Assembly: GCF_018409545.1 (NCBI RefSeq)
Contig: NZ_AP024563.1
Span: 2,192,001-2,256,000 of the forward strand
Origin: Allochromatium tepidum
Lineage (GTDB): Bacteria; Pseudomonadota; Gammaproteobacteria; Chromatiales; Chromatiaceae
Length of the DNA: 64,000 bases
Reading direction: 5' to 3'
A program made the position numbers and the translations under genes. Positions 63,550 through 64,000 of this stretch are shown here, in pieces. The notes under the pieces are model-generated. The model did no database searches, had not been told where the DNA came from, and saw only the letters and a program-made list of their open reading frames with translations. Within the stretch, counting starts at the first letter, position 1, and the number at the start of each line of letters is the position of its first letter.

Positions 63550-64000
63550 ATGAAAAGACGACTTCAAGCCTACAAGTACGAACTGCGGCCCAACGGCCGG
63601 CAAGCGCGGCAAATGCGCCGCTTTGCCGGTTCATGCCGCTTTGTATTCAACAAGGCGCCGGCGTTGCAGAAGGCGCGTTACGAGCAAGGCGAATCGAGGC
63701 TCGGCTATGCCGGGTTGTGCAAGCTACTGACCGAGTGGCGCAACGGCGCGGAAACGGTGTGGCTCTCCGATGCACCCGTCCATCCCTTGCAACAGGCGCT
63801 CAAGGATTTGGAGCGGGCCTACAGCAACTTTTTCGCCAAGCGGGCCGACTTCCCGCGCTTCAAGAAGAAAGGCCGGTCGGACAGCTTCCGCTATCCCGAC
63901 CCGAAACAGATCAAGCTCGACCAAGCCAACAGCCGCCTGTTCCTACCCAAACTCGGCCGGCTGCGCTACCGCAACAGCCGCGAGGTGCTCGGCACGGTGA
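63550..64000 (+). CDS. tnpB: TnpB, IS200/IS605-type, N-terminal part (runs off the window)
   Basis: The first 150 codons of a second TnpB, from ATG 63550 to the window edge with no stop. The N-terminus YKYELRPNGRQARQMRRFAG with CRFVFNKA, then HPLQQALKDLERAYSNFF and FPRFKKKGRSDSFRYP, are typical OrfB/TnpB features. It is a different lineage from the IS607 TnpB at 49.4 kb. No tnpA is seen before it, so it may be a TnpB-only (IS1341-type) element. The RuvC site lies outside the window. Confidence 0.85.
   Translation, partial: MKRRLQAYKYELRPNGRQARQMRRFAGSCRFVFNKAPALQKARYEQGESRLGYAGLCKLLTEWRNGAETVWLSDAPVHPLQQALKDLERAYSNFFAKRADFPRFKKKGRSDSFRYPDPKQIKLDQANSRLFLPKLGRLRYRNSREVLGTV

Overview
The window is high-GC DNA with short intergenic gaps, four-base gene overlaps and gammaproteobacterial housekeeping genes (fused AAK-GNAT argA, sohB, gpmI, ispG, ppsR, YdcH and DUF2058 proteins). 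Together with a five-subunit NAD-reducing Hox hydrogenase and a CobZ-type cobalamin pathway, this fits a purple sulfur bacterium of the Chromatiaceae (Allochromatium/Thiocapsa/Thiocystis-like). That placement is inference from gene content. No rRNA or tRNA gene was seen.

Region 1 (0.1-20.3 kb) is a cobalamin corrin-ring cluster on both strands: cobD, cbiZ, cobM, a split CobZ system, a cytochrome b561, cobK, a cobI-cobJ fusion, cobH, cobL and cobB. A Uma2-type protein, two small unknown genes, a wrecked GGDEF gene and a copper ATPase are interspersed. The Fe-S/membrane half of CobZ continues in frame into PAS-GAF-PAS-GGDEF-EAL, so one polypeptide appears to join a corrin-biosynthesis redox module to c-di-GMP turnover.

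Region 2 (20.3-43.7 kb) is mostly housekeeping: sohB-thyA-gpmI, argA, a large MscS-family channel, a CPA2 antiporter, TatD, DUF2058, Skp, YdcH, a metallo-beta-lactamase-fold hydrolase, a DUF349 protein, ispG-Nudix-ppsR, glgC, an L,D-transpeptidase and pssA. Between the transpeptidase and pssA lies about 0.8 kb of non-coding DNA. It holds IS200/IS605-type hairpins, a truncated receiver domain, a 16-bp direct repeat and a terminator-like hairpin.

Region 3 (43.8-51.1 kb) is hoxEFUYH and the maturation protease hoxW. An IS607-type element (serine recombinase plus TnpB) lies between hoxH and hoxW.

Region 4 (51.1-63.2 kb, minus strand) is a probable anti-mobile-element defense operon. In transcription order it encodes a BrxR/CapW-like WYL regulator, a Snf2-type helicase with a DUF3883-like C-terminus, a DUF1156 (COG1743) adenine DNA methylase, a P-loop ABC-type ATPase, a small PD-(D/E)XK-like nuclease and a DUF499 (COG1483) ATPase. 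The regulator has a recognisable promoter with an inverted repeat over its -10 box. The helicase and methylase parts recall class 1 DISARM, but no DrmA/B/C-like gene is visible. The window ends in the start of a second, IS200/IS605-type TnpB gene.
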